A DNA stretch of 16,241 bases from Flavobacterium psychrophilum. GTDB lineage: Bacteria; Bacteroidota; Bacteroidia; Flavobacteriales; Flavobacteriaceae. The translations under genes were made by a program, and so were the position numbers. Every line of letters starts with the position of its first letter. Within the stretch, counting starts at the first letter, position 1. Shown here piece by piece: positions 1 through 7,747 of the stretch. The DNA is taken from positions 1 through 16,241 of the forward strand of contig CAMAWK010000031.1 of assembly GCA_945861915.1 (NCBI GenBank), read 5' to 3'. The notes beneath the pieces are model-generated. The model saw only the letters and a list, made by a program, of their open reading frames with translations, did not search any database and was not told where the DNA came from.

Positions 1-724
1 ACATCAAGCCTTCGATGTTATCCGATAAAATGCCTACTTCAAAACTATTCGTTCTGAAATTTCGTTTTACATCATCTAATTTTCCTTCGATTAATTTGTT
101 TGATTTATGAATTAAAGCAATGTGATCACATAATTCTTCCACACTTTCCATCCGATGCGTAGAAAAAATGATGGTGGAACCTTGTTTTTGTAATTCCAAA
201 ATTTCGTTTTTTATCACATTGGCATTCACAGGATCAAAACCTGAAAAAGGTTCATCAAAAATGAGCAATTTGGGTTGGTGCAACACACAAACCACAAACT
301 GAACTTTTTGCGCCATTCCTTTTGATAATTCTTCTATTTTTTTGTTCCACCAACCTTGAATGTCTAATTTCTCGAACCAATAATTTAATTGTTTTTTGGC
401 TTCATTTTTTGAAAGTCCTTTGAGCTGAGCCAAATACAAACACTGCTCCCCTACTTTCATCGATTTGTACAAACCACGTTCTTCGGGCAAATAACCTATA
501 TATTGAACATGTTTAGGTTGTAATTTTTCACCATCAAAAATAACGTTACCGCTATCAGGCATCGTAATTTGATTGATAATTCGAATGAGCGAAGTTTTAC
601 CAGCTCCGTTTGGTCCCAAAAGCCCATAAATACTGCCTTTAGGAATCGAAAGAGAAACAGAATTTAACGCTGTATAGTCTCCATATTTTTTAACAACATC
701 TTGAATTTCAAGTATTGAACTCAT
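1..724 (-). CDS. ABC-2-type transporter ATP-binding protein (3' end cut by window edge)
   Basis: This is the ATPase subunit of an ABC exporter. It would act on the cytoplasmic face of the membrane with a permease encoded elsewhere, probably beyond the left edge. Reading from the ATG at 724-722, 241 codons are present. Walker A is GPNGAGKT (residues 37-44), the Q-loop region holds YLPEERGLY (78-86), the signature is LSKGM (133-137), Walker B is LLIFDEP (153-159), the D-loop is SGFDP (161-165), and the switch His is H190 in STH. The YLPEERGLY stretch is typical of the NatA/YhaQ-like subgroup (COG4152 as I recall it), whose members run to about 300 residues, so roughly 60 residues with the C-terminal accessory domain are missing off the edge. 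The start lies 95 bases past the dnaJ terminator hairpin, so the gene is probably transcribed on its own. I saw no clean TAnnTTTG box before it. The substrate cannot be told. Confidence 0.9.
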   Translation of the reverse strand, partial: MSSILEIQDVVKKYGDYTALNSVSLSIPKGSIYGLLGPNGAGKTSLIRIINQITMPDSGNVIFDGEKLQPKHVQYIGYLPEERGLYKSMKVGEQCLYLAQLKGLSKNEAKKQLNYWFEKLDIQGWWNKKIEELSKGMAQKVQFVVCVLHQPKLLIFDEPFSGFDPVNANVIKNEILELQKQGSTIIFSTHRMESVEELCDHIALIHKSNKLIEGKLDDVKRNFRTNSFEVGILSDNIEGLM

Positions 725-819
725 GCTTGTTTTGTGTTTTAAAATCTCTGAATCGGTTTATTCAAAGGACTGTAAAAATAATTAAATCGAAATGATAAGC
801 TGTTAAATAAAATAAAAAA

Positions 820-846
820 TCCCATTCCTGATTTTCAAGAATGGGA
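820..846 (-). terminator. Rho-independent terminator after dnaJ
   Basis: The arms TCCCATTC (820-827) and GAATGGGA (839-846) form a perfect 8-bp stem around an 11-base loop. Read on the minus strand the stem is followed by six T residues (819-814) and further T-rich sequence. It lies 21 bases past the dnaJ stop codon. There is no matching T-run on the other side, so it should work only for leftward transcription. Confidence 0.8.
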
Positions 847-867
847 AAATAAAATCTAACTTAAAAT

Positions 868-1968
868 CTATGAAAACATATCTTTCACTTTCTCAAAAAA
901 TGATTTATCGCCTTTTTCTGGATTGGGAACAAAATTTTCATCGTTTAGGTTTTTTTCAAAAAACTGCTTTTGTTCTTTGCTCAACGTTTTTGGTGTCCAA
1001 ACATTTACATGAACTAGTAAATCCCCATTTCCGTAACCGTTGACGCTAGGAATTCCTTTGCCTTTTAGTCTCAAAATTTTTCCAGATTGAATTCCTTCTT
1101 CGAGTTTGATTCTTACTTTTCCGTTTACGGCTTCAATATCTTTTGAAATTCCGAGTACCGCTTCGGCAAAACTGACATACAAATCATAATGTAAATTTTC
1201 GCCTTCACGCTTTAGAAATTCATGTTCAATTTCTTCAATAGCGACGATTAAATCTCCGGGAACACTGTTACCTGGCGCATCATTTCCTTTGTTGGAAACC
1301 TTCAATTGCATTCCATCAACCACACCAGCAGGAATTTTTATAGAAACAGTTTCGTCCTCCAAAATCATTCCTTGCGAATCGGCTTCAGATGGTTTTTTGT
1401 CTAAAATTTGACCTGAACCACCGCAACTTGGACAAGTTGATGCCGATTGCATTCTTCCTAAAATAGTATTTGTTACTCGCATTACTTGTCCTTGACCATT
1501 ACAAGTCGAACATGTTTTATAAGTAACACCAGCGGCTTGTACTTTGCGTTTTACTTTTACTTTTTTCTCAACCCCATTGGCAATTTCTTCTAGAGTTAAT
1601 TTTACTTTGATGCGAAGATTGCTTCCTTTAACGCGACGAACGCCGCCGCCACCACCAAAGGCACTTCCGAAAATATCACCAAATTGACTAAAAATATCAT
1701 CCATGTTCATGCCACCATGACCACCACCACCAAAACCGCCAGAATTGTCAAAAGCTTGATGACCATATTGATCATATTTTGCTTTTTTCTGCGGATCACT
1801 CAAAACTTCATAGGCTTCGGCAGCCAATTTAAATTGCTCTTCGGCAGCTGTATCTCCAGGGTTCTTGTCAGGGTGAAATTCTAGTGCTTTTTTTCTGTAT
1901 GCCTTTTTTATTTCGGCAGCATTGGCACTTTTAGTAATCCCTAATATATCGTAAAAATCTTTTTTCAT
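868..1968 (-). CDS. dnaJ: DnaJ (Hsp40) co-chaperone with a two-motif zinc domain
   Basis: DnaJ stimulates the DnaK ATPase and hands unfolded client proteins to it in the cytoplasm. The 366-residue protein has a J-domain (about 1-70, HPD at 32-34), a Gly/Phe-rich linker (about 76-110), a cysteine domain, and C-terminal client-binding domains ending in KSFFEKVKDMFS. Classical DnaJ has four CxxCxGxG motifs; here only two are present, CSTCNGQG (153-160) and CPSCGGSG (179-186). Their spacing, and the GQV that follows the first, match motifs 2 and 3 of E. coli DnaJ, which form zinc centre II. The places of motifs 1 and 4 hold non-cysteine sequence (AAGVTYKT and about 192-200). From memory this reduced form is normal for flavobacterial DnaJ and is not a defect. 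The gene starts 6 bases after grpE, in the same operon. The length is near the usual 370-380. Confidence 0.97.
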   Translation of the reverse strand: MKKDFYDILGITKSANAAEIKKAYRKKALEFHPDKNPGDTAAEEQFKLAAEAYEVLSDPQKKAKYDQYGHQAFDNSGGFGGGGHGGMNMDDIFSQFGDIFGSAFGGGGGVRRVKGSNLRIKVKLTLEEIANGVEKKVKVKRKVQAAGVTYKTCSTCNGQGQVMRVTNTILGRMQSASTCPSCGGSGQILDKKPSEADSQGMILEDETVSIKIPAGVVDGMQLKVSNKGNDAPGNSVPGDLIVAIEEIEHEFLKREGENLHYDLYVSFAEAVLGISKDIEAVNGKVRIKLEEGIQSGKILRLKGKGIPSVNGYGNGDLLVHVNVWTPKTLSKEQKQFFEKNLNDENFVPNPEKGDKSFFEKVKDMFS

Positions 1969-1974
1969 ATAACT

Positions 1975-2568
1975 TTAATTTCCAATAACAACTTTAGGAA
2001 AACGAATAATCTTATCTCCTAATTTATACCCTTTTTCTAAAACATCCACAATTTTACCTTTCATATTTGGAGCTGGAATTTGAGTAATGGCCTCGGCGAA
2101 ATCAGCGTCAAAAACATCGCCAGAATTAACATCAACCAACTCTAATCCTTTGGATACTAATGTGCTTTTTAATTTTTCGTGAATCAGTTCAACTCCTTTA
2201 GTCAATAATTCGTCTGCCGATTTATTGATTTCAATCATAGCTCTGTCAAAATCATCCAAAACAGGAAGTAATGCCAACAATACTTCTTGATTAGCAGTTT
2301 TAAATAATTCGATACGTTCTTTGGTTGTTCTGCGTTTGTAATTTTCGAATTCTGCAAACAAACGCAAAAACTTATCTTTTTCTGAAGATAAATCTTGAGA
2401 TAATTGTTCTTCTTTGGATATTTCTTCTACTCTTTCTTCAATTTTCGAATCCATTTCATCTGAAATAGCCTCGTTGTTTTCGATTGAATTTTGATCAATA
2501 ATTTCTTCGTTTAGCGTGCTTTCTGTTGCCATGCTTGTATTGTTTTTAAAAAAATTGGTAAACTTCAT
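1975..2568 (-). CDS. grpE: GrpE nucleotide exchange factor
   Basis: GrpE releases ADP from DnaK and so resets the Hsp70 cycle that DnaJ starts. The protein has 197 residues. The first 50 or so are acidic and low in complexity (many Glu, Asp, Ser and Asn), then comes a long coiled-coil helix with the family stretch RLFAEFENYKRRT (about 69-81), and then the compact C-terminal beta domain with GDVFDADFAEAIT and a final GYKLGDKIIRFPKVVIGN. An internal Met at residue 13 could also start translation. The outer ATG is preferred because it lies about 13 bases behind the start site predicted from the promoter at 2588-2620. The grpE-dnaJ order, without dnaK, is common in Flavobacteria. I looked for a CIRCE heat-shock operator upstream and found none. 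Confidence 0.96.
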   Translation of the reverse strand: MKFTNFFKNNTSMATESTLNEEIIDQNSIENNEAISDEMDSKIEERVEEISKEEQLSQDLSSEKDKFLRLFAEFENYKRRTTKERIELFKTANQEVLLALLPVLDDFDRAMIEINKSADELLTKGVELIHEKLKSTLVSKGLELVDVNSGDVFDADFAEAITQIPAPNMKGKIVDVLEKGYKLGDKIIRFPKVVIGN

Positions 2569-2587
2569 TTTGTTTTATTTGGTTTTA

Positions 2588-2620
2588 CAAAAGTACTGCC
2601 AAAACTTTGATTTTGTCAAA
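2588..2620 (-). promoter_or_regulatory. Promoter of grpE-dnaJ
   Basis: On the minus strand, a TTTG -33 box (2620-2617) is followed after 21 bases by TACTTTTG (2595-2588), a perfect match to the Bacteroidota -7 consensus TAnnTTTG. The predicted start site near 2581 leaves a leader of about 13 bases before the grpE ATG. This is the best-formed promoter in the window and suggests recognition by the main sigma factor. Confidence 0.75.
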
Positions 2621-2729
2621 TTGTCACCCCAAAAATAAAATGACAACTCAGCTTGTTAAAAATTAAAAAATCAACACAATTAACAAAAACTTTAATATAA
2701 TTTTAAGACAATACTAATTAGTGATTGCA

Positions 2730-2864
2730 TAGATTTGTAATGATTATAATCTAGATTAGATTTTAGAAATTGATTTAAAATTAAAACCTAGCTTTTAAAT
2801 AATTATTAATTCACTTTACTTCATACTAAAAAAAGCTTCGACCACAATCGAAGCTTTTTTTTTT
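2730..2864 (+). ncRNA. Candidate small RNA between grpE and prfC
   Basis: A perfect -7 box TAGATTTG (2730-2737) lies upstream of the strong terminator hairpin at 2828-2864. A transcript starting near 2744 and ending in the T-run would be about 115-120 bases. No open reading frame longer than a few codons lies inside; the ATG at 2742 stops after four codons. No good TTTG -33 box is seen at the right distance, and the sequence is very AT-rich, so a chance -7 match is possible. Apart from the grpE promoter and this pair of signals, I see nothing else in the first 300 bases of this intergenic region. The class of RNA is not recognised. Confidence 0.35.
2828..2864. terminator. Strong hairpin terminator inside the divergent grpE/prfC intergenic region
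   Basis: The arms 2828-2841 and 2848-2861 (core AAGCTTCGA / TCGAAGCTT) pair perfectly over 14 bp around the loop CCACAA. Ten T residues follow on the plus strand (2855-2864, partly in the stem), and seven A residues at 2828-2834 provide a shorter T-run on the minus strand. It should therefore stop transcription in both directions, more strongly rightward. Both flanking genes point away from it and no gene ends here. Confidence 0.8.
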
Positions 2865-2963
2865 GGCAATCGTTTTAAAATCGTTACTAAAAGCAATTAA
2901 CTAATGAACTACTGATTTATTCATAGTGAAATAGTTTGTTTTTTATTTAAGACTTATAAATAG

Positions 2964-2971
2964 TACTTTTG
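2964..2971 (+). promoter_or_regulatory. -7 box of the prfC promoter
   Basis: TACTTTTG matches TAnnTTTG perfectly and lies 18 bases before the chosen prfC ATG at 2990, predicting a leader of about 12 bases. A TTTG at 2935-2938 is 25 bases upstream, longer than the usual spacing of about 20, so the -33 element is uncertain. The same TACTTTTG octamer is the -7 box of grpE. Confidence 0.6.
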
Positions 2972-2989
2972 CAAACTATTTATACGAAT

Positions 2990-4579
2990 ATGGCTTTTTT
3001 AGAAGAAATACAAAGACGAAGAACTTTTGGAATTATCTCGCACCCCGATGCTGGAAAAACTACACTAACTGAAAAATTACTCCTTTTTGGTGGCGCAATT
3101 CAAGAGGCTGGTGCGGTTAAAAGTAATAAAATCAAAAAGGGAGCTACGAGCGATTTTATGGAAATCGAGCGTCAAAGAGGAATTTCGGTTTCGACTTCGG
3201 TATTGGCTTTTATTTATAATGACAAAAAAATAAATATCCTTGACACACCGGGTCACAAGGATTTTGCCGAAGATACTTTTAGAACTTTAACAGCCGTTGA
3301 TAGTGTAATTGTCGTAATTGATGTTGCCAAAGGAGTCGAAGAACAAACAGAAAAATTAGTGGCTGTTTGTCGTATGCGAAAAATTCCGATTATTGTTTTC
3401 ATTAATAAATTAGACCGAGAAGGAAAAGATGCATTTGACTTGATGGACGAAGTCGAACAAAAATTAGGATTGAAGGTAACTCCTTTAAGTTTTCCAATTG
3501 GAATGGGCTATGATTTTAAAGGTATTTATAATTTGTGGGAGCAAAACATTAACTTGTTTAGTGGCGATAGCCGAAAAAATATCGAAGAAACAATTGCTTT
3601 TTCAGACGTTCAAAACCCTGAATTAGAAAAGATAATTGGACTAAATCCAGCAGAAAAATTACGAGAAGAACTAGAATTAATAGACGAGGTATATCCAAAA
3701 TTTGATCGTCAAGACTACTTAGACGGAAAACTTCAACCTGTATTTTTTGGTTCGGCTCTGAATAATTTTGGTGTTCGAGAACTATTAGATTGTTTTGTTC
3801 AAATTGCCCCTTCGCCAAGATCCAAAGATTCTGAAACCAGATTAGTCGATCCTAACGAAAATAAAATGAGTGGATTTGTGTTTAAAATTCATGCCAATAT
3901 GGATCCAAAACACCGAGACCGTTTAGCATTCATCAAAATTGTGTCGGGTACTTTTGAAAGAAACAAACCCTATTATCACGTTCGCCAAAAAAAGAACTTA
4001 AAATTTTCGAGTCCGAATGCTTTTTTTGCTGAGAAAAAAGAAATTGTCGACATTTCTTATCCTGGTGATATTGTGGGTTTACACGATACTGGAAATTTTA
4101 AAATTGGTGATACGCTGACCGAAGGTGAAATCATGAGTTTTAAAGGCATTCCTAGTTTTTCGCCCGAGCATTTCAGATACATCAACAACGCAGACCCAAT
4201 GAAAGCCAAACAGCTTGATAAAGGAATCGACCAATTAATGGATGAAGGCGTTGCACAATTGTTTACATTAGAAATGAATAATCGGAAAATTATAGGAACC
4301 GTGGGAGCCTTACAATATGAAGTAATTCAATATCGATTGGAACACGAATATGGAGCAAAGTGCACGTATGAAAATTTCCCAGTTCACAAAGCTTGTTGGG
4401 TAAAACCAAACGACCCAAAGAGTGATGAGTTTAAAGAATTTAGAAGAATAAAACAGAAATTTTTAGCACATGACAAATACGGGCAGTTAGTATTTCTAGC
4501 TGATTCTGATTTTACAATTCAAATGACACAAAACAAATACCCGAATGTACAATTATTCTTCACTTCAGAGTTTGAATAA
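2990..4579 (+). CDS. prfC: Peptide chain release factor 3 (RF3)
   Basis: RF3 is a translational GTPase that removes RF1 or RF2 from the ribosome after peptide release. The 529-residue protein starts MAFLEEIQRRRTFGIISHPD. It has the G1 loop HPDAGKTT (18-25), DTPGH (G3, 85-89) and NKLD (G4, 139-142), then the beta-barrel domain II and the RF3-specific C-terminal domain. The usual family length is about 525-535. An in-frame TTG at 2969 would add seven residues but overlaps the -7 promoter box at 2964-2971, so the ATG at 2990 is preferred. No Shine-Dalgarno sequence precedes it. It appears to be a single-gene unit with nirB 172 bases downstream under its own control. Confidence 0.96.
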   Translation: MAFLEEIQRRRTFGIISHPDAGKTTLTEKLLLFGGAIQEAGAVKSNKIKKGATSDFMEIERQRGISVSTSVLAFIYNDKKINILDTPGHKDFAEDTFRTLTAVDSVIVVIDVAKGVEEQTEKLVAVCRMRKIPIIVFINKLDREGKDAFDLMDEVEQKLGLKVTPLSFPIGMGYDFKGIYNLWEQNINLFSGDSRKNIEETIAFSDVQNPELEKIIGLNPAEKLREELELIDEVYPKFDRQDYLDGKLQPVFFGSALNNFGVRELLDCFVQIAPSPRSKDSETRLVDPNENKMSGFVFKIHANMDPKHRDRLAFIKIVSGTFERNKPYYHVRQKKNLKFSSPNAFFAEKKEIVDISYPGDIVGLHDTGNFKIGDTLTEGEIMSFKGIPSFSPEHFRYINNADPMKAKQLDKGIDQLMDEGVAQLFTLEMNNRKIIGTVGALQYEVIQYRLEHEYGAKCTYENFPVHKACWVKPNDPKSDEFKEFRRIKQKFLAHDKYGQLVFLADSDFTIQMTQNKYPNVQLFFTSEFE

Positions 4580-4589
4580 TTATTCATAA

Positions 4590-4620
4590 AAAACATCCTT
4601 AATTATTAAATAGGATTTTC
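4590..4620 (+). terminator. Possible weak terminator after prfC
   Basis: ATCCT (4595-4599) can pair with AGGAT (4612-4616), with a partly self-complementary AT-rich loop (TTAATTATTAA), followed by TTTTC. The stem is short and the T-run brief, so this is only a candidate end for the prfC transcript. Confidence 0.3.
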
Positions 4621-4690
4621 TACTATTTTAAAATCATTTTTTATCTTAATCTGTTTCATTTTCCAAAATAATCAAAAAAAATAAAAAAAG

Positions 4691-4734
4691 AATACGTATT
4701 TAATTAAGTATTTATACTTATATTTGCTACGTAA
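4691..4734 (+). promoter_or_regulatory. nirB promoter with clustered inverted-repeat operator sites
   Basis: The -7 box TATATTTG (4719-4726) predicts a start near 4733, just before the nirB ATG at 4752. No TTTG -33 box lies at the proper distance, as expected for a promoter that needs an activator. Three repeat elements cluster here. The first is the 10-bp palindrome AATACGTATT (4691-4700). The second is the 16-bp inverted repeat TAAGTAT-TT-ATACTTA (4705-4720), which overlaps the -7 box. The third is TACGTA (4729-4734), followed by ATACTTA. The 16-bp element read on the minus strand matches 15 of 16 bases with the element at 11078-11093 before narK. TACTTAT at 4715-4721 fits the E. coli NarL heptamer TACYNMT, though the half-sites are spaced differently from a NarL 7-2-7 site. 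Confidence 0.6.
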
Positions 4735-4751
4735 TACTTAATTGGTTATGT

Positions 4752-7256
4752 ATGATTAAAGTGATTGTAGTCGGAAACGGCATGGTAGGTTACAAATTTT
4801 GTGAAAAATTCATCTCAAAATCGGGACACGAAAATTATAAAATTACTGTTTTTGGCGAAGAGCCACGCAGAGCTTATGATAGAGTACACTTAAGTGAATA
4901 CTTTGGTGGAAAATCTGCTGATGACTTGTCTATGAGCACTTTATCGTGGTACGAAGAAAATAATATTTCACTCAACACTTCAGAGTTAGTTACGGGTTTA
5001 GACAAAGAAAACAAAACCATTACCACTCATTTGGGCAATACACTTTCCTACGATTACTTGGTTTTGGCAACAGGATCCTCAGCTTTTGTCCCACCCATCA
5101 AAGGGTCGGACAAAGAAGGTGTTTTCGTTTACAGAACTATTGAAGATTTGGATGCCATGATGGCTTATGCCAAAAAAATTAAGAAAAACGGAGCCACCGA
5201 AGCAGCTGTTTTAGGTGGCGGATTATTAGGTTTGGAGGCTGCCAATGCCGTTCTCGGAATGGGATTAAACGCTCATGTGGTGGAATTTGCCCCTAAATTA
5301 ATGCCACGCCAACTCGATCAAGCGGCAAGTAATATGCTACAAGCCAAAATCGAAGAACTCAATATTGGTATACATCTGAACAAAGCAACGCAATATATTG
5401 ATGGAGATAAGGCAATTACAGGAATGATGTTTGCCAACGAAGAATTTCTTAAAGTTGATATGTTAGTAATTTCTGCAGGAATCAAACCTCGTGACGAATT
5501 AGGAAGGGTTGGAGGTCTCGAAGTTGGCGAACGTGGCGGAATTGTTGTCAATAATAGAATGCAAACTTCTGATGCTCATATTTATGCCATTGGTGAAGTG
5601 GCGCTGTATAATAGTATGATTTATGGTTTGGTTGCTCCTGGATATGAAATGGCAGATGTGGCAGCCGAGCAAATTTTGAACAACGACAAACTAATGCGTG
5701 ATACCATTGATATGTCCACGCAATTGAAATTAATCGGAGTAGAAGTGGCTAGTTTTGGTGATCCATTTATCGAAAATAAATCGGTTACGGCAATTGTTTA
5801 TGAAAATAAATTTAACGGAATTTACAAAAGAATCAACGTTACCAAAGACGGAAAAACGCTCTTGGGCGGAATTCTTGTGGGCGATTCTAGCGATTACAAT
5901 TCTTTATTTCAAATTTACAGCAATGCGATGGCATTGCCTAAAAATCCCGAAGACCTTATTTTAGGTTCTCGTGGTGGTGAGTCGGTGGCTATGGGAGCAT
6001 CTGATTTGCCTGATACTGCCGTGATTTGTTCGTGTGAAAATGTAACCAAAGGAGCTATTTGCGGTGCAATTACCGACGGAACTTGTGAAACATTTGGCGA
6101 TGTAGCCAAGTTAACCAAAGCGACCTCGGGTTGTGGAGGTTGCAAACCGATGGTAGTCGATTTGGTCAAAGCCGCACAAAAATCATTAGGAAAAGAAGTA
6201 AAAGACACGGTTTGCGAACATTTTGCGTATTCGCGTCAAGAGTTGTATGATATTATAAAAATCAACAAATTTACCAATCATAACGAAGTTTTAGGCGTTA
6301 TAGGAAAAGGAGATGGTTGCGAAGTATGTAGACCTGTTTTATCGTCTATATTCTCCAGTATTTATAATGATACTGCTAACAAACACGTTACTTCACAAGA
6401 CTCAAATGATCGTTTCTTAGCAAACATTCAACGCAACGGAACTTATTCTGTTGTACCTAGAATGGCAGGTGGAGAAGTAACTGCCGAAAAATTAATAGCC
6501 ATTGGCGAAGTTGCTAAAGAATACAATTTATATACTAAAATTACGGGTGCACAGCGTGTCGATTTATTTGGCGCTGAACTCAATGATTTACCTACCATTT
6601 GGAAAAAATTAATTGACAAAGGTTTTGAAAGTGGTCACGCTTACGGAAAATCGCTTCGAGCTGTAAAAAGTTGTGTCGGAAATGCTTGGTGCCGTTATGG
6701 TATGGAAGACAGTACTTCATTGGCAATAGAATTAGAAAACCGCTATCGAGGCATCCGTTCTCCGCACAAACTTAAGGGTGGTGTTTCGGCTTGTATCCGT
6801 GAATGTGCCGAAGCCAGAGGAAAAGATTTTGGAGTAATCGCGGTTGAAGGTGGTTGGAATTTGTATATCTGTGGAAATGGTGGTGCCAACCCAAAACACG
6901 CAGTACTTTTAGCCGAAGCAATAGATAAAGAAACAGTTATAAAATACATGGATCGTTTTCTGATGTATTACATTCAAACAGCTGGTCCATTGGTTAGAAC
7001 TTCTACTTGGTTAGAAAAACTAGAAGGCGGCATGGATTATTTGAAAGAAGTAATCATCGACGATAGTCTAGGAATTGTTACAACATTAGAAGCCGAAATG
7101 CAAGGATTGGTCGATACATTTGAATGTGAATGGAAACAAGCCATCGAAAGTCCTGAAATGATGAAACGTTTTTCACACTTTGTCAATTCAGAAGACAGAG
7201 ATGATACATTGGAATATATTCCGTTGCGGACTCAAAAAATGCCGAGGACTTGGTAG
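4752..7256 (+). CDS. nirB: NADH-dependent nitrite reductase, large subunit
   Basis: NirB is the cytoplasmic sirohaem enzyme that reduces nitrite to ammonium with six electrons from NADH. The 834 residues match the usual length (about 830-850). In order they show an FAD fold (GNGMVG, 8-13), an NAD-binding fold (GGGLLGLEAA, 155-164), an FAD-closing motif (YAIGEVA, 278-284), and a BFD-like [2Fe-2S] site with C426, C428, C461 and C464. A second BFD-like stretch around C523/C526 is followed by a ferredoxin-like half domain, then the 4Fe-4S/sirohaem site with C641 and C647 (CVGNAWC) and C681 and C685 (CIREC). It ends in the typical PRTW. All cofactor ligands I know of are intact, so it should be active. 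nirD follows 78 bases downstream and the operon likely continues through the histidine kinase. Confidence 0.96.
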   Translation: MIKVIVVGNGMVGYKFCEKFISKSGHENYKITVFGEEPRRAYDRVHLSEYFGGKSADDLSMSTLSWYEENNISLNTSELVTGLDKENKTITTHLGNTLSYDYLVLATGSSAFVPPIKGSDKEGVFVYRTIEDLDAMMAYAKKIKKNGATEAAVLGGGLLGLEAANAVLGMGLNAHVVEFAPKLMPRQLDQAASNMLQAKIEELNIGIHLNKATQYIDGDKAITGMMFANEEFLKVDMLVISAGIKPRDELGRVGGLEVGERGGIVVNNRMQTSDAHIYAIGEVALYNSMIYGLVAPGYEMADVAAEQILNNDKLMRDTIDMSTQLKLIGVEVASFGDPFIENKSVTAIVYENKFNGIYKRINVTKDGKTLLGGILVGDSSDYNSLFQIYSNAMALPKNPEDLILGSRGGESVAMGASDLPDTAVICSCENVTKGAICGAITDGTCETFGDVAKLTKATSGCGGCKPMVVDLVKAAQKSLGKEVKDTVCEHFAYSRQELYDIIKINKFTNHNEVLGVIGKGDGCEVCRPVLSSIFSSIYNDTANKHVTSQDSNDRFLANIQRNGTYSVVPRMAGGEVTAEKLIAIGEVAKEYNLYTKITGAQRVDLFGAELNDLPTIWKKLIDKGFESGHAYGKSLRAVKSCVGNAWCRYGMEDSTSLAIELENRYRGIRSPHKLKGGVSACIRECAEARGKDFGVIAVEGGWNLYICGNGGANPKHAVLLAEAIDKETVIKYMDRFLMYYIQTAGPLVRTSTWLEKLEGGMDYLKEVIIDDSLGIVTTLEAEMQGLVDTFECEWKQAIESPEMMKRFSHFVNSEDRDDTLEYIPLRTQKMPRTW

Positions 7257-7294
7257 TTTCCGATTATAAATCTATCATTTCACATTTAATTGAA

Positions 7295-7326
7295 TTTTTC
7301 AATCTTTAAATTTTTCAATCTTTAAA
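7295..7326 (+). repeat. Two perfect tandem copies of a 16-bp unit between nirB and nirD
   Basis: TTTTTCAATCTTTAAA occurs at 7295-7310 and again, identical and adjacent, at 7311-7326. The repeat fills most of the nirB-nirD spacer and ends eight bases before the nirD ATG. It forms no strong hairpin. Confidence 0.9.
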
Positions 7327-7334
7327 TCTTATTC

Positions 7335-7712
7335 ATGCAAGAAATACACAATCGTTACGAAACTGTTTTATTAGAAAATGTAACCACTTGGTTTAATGCT
7401 GGAAAAACAACTGACTTTCCCGAAGATGGTGGCAACTGTGTAAAATACAAAGACAAACAAATTGCTGTGATTAACTTCACTCGAAGAAACGAATGGTATG
7501 CCTGTCAAAACTTATGTCCGCATAAAATGGAAATGGTTTTGTCTAGAGGTATGATTGGTTCAGCAGACGAAATTCCTAAAATTGCTTGCCCTATTCACAA
7601 AAAAACATTTTCGTTGCAAGACGGAAGCAATTTAAGCGGTGACGATTTAAAAATCGCAACCTATCCCGTAAAAATTGATGGCGACGATGTATTGATTGGG
7701 TTTGTAGATTAA
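7335..7712 (+). CDS. nirD: NADH-dependent nitrite reductase, small subunit (Rieske-type)
   Basis: NirD is the small partner of NirB and has a Rieske fold. The 125 residues carry C61-P-H63 and C85-P-I-H88, the full CxH...CxxH ligand set of a Rieske [2Fe-2S] cluster, then the typical LSRG stretch (69-72) and a closing beta strand. From memory E. coli NirD has lost these ligands whereas Bacillus NasE-type proteins keep them, so this protein is probably a true iron-sulphur subunit. The length is slightly above the family's usual 105-115. It starts at ATG 7335 with no Shine-Dalgarno sequence and sits between nirB and the DUF4202-type gene in what looks like one operon. Confidence 0.94.
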   Translation: MQEIHNRYETVLLENVTTWFNAGKTTDFPEDGGNCVKYKDKQIAVINFTRRNEWYACQNLCPHKMEMVLSRGMIGSADEIPKIACPIHKKTFSLQDGSNLSGDDLKIATYPVKIDGDDVLIGFVD

Positions 7713-7717
7713 TTGTT

Positions 7718-7725
7718 TATATTTG
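7718..7725 (+). promoter_or_regulatory. Possible internal promoter before the DUF4202-type gene
   Basis: TATATTTG matches the -7 consensus TAnnTTTG and lies 22 bases before the ATG at 7748. A TTG at 7692-7694 is 23 bases upstream and could serve as the -33 element, but a chance match in AT-rich DNA is quite possible. If real, it would let the DUF4202-type gene and the kinase be made at a basal level without nirBD. Confidence 0.35.
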
Positions 7726-7747
7726 GGTTTAACAAATTCAAATTACA

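Noticed and set aside
1684..1884. Plus-strand reading frame of 66 codons inside dnaJ
   Set aside because: It lies fully within the well-supported minus-strand dnaJ, and its low-complexity product (runs of Thr, Lys, Ile and Phe) comes from the Gly-rich linker and J-domain codons.
2969..2989. TTG start adding seven residues to RF3
   Set aside because: The TTG overlaps the -7 promoter box TACTTTTG, and the family N-terminus begins at the ATG at 2990.
2569..2989. CIRCE or other known heat-shock operator before grpE
   Set aside because: No TTAGCACTC/GAGTGCTAA-like pair is present; only a standard -33/-7 promoter was found.
4621..4751. FNR/CRP-type site before nirB
   Set aside because: No TTGAT-N4-ATCAA or TGTGA-N6-TCACA pair is seen; the palindromes present are of the TAAGTA/TACGTA type.
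5318..6208. Minus-strand reading frames within nirB
   Set aside because: They lie opposite continuous, motif-rich nirB coding sequence and give no recognisable protein.
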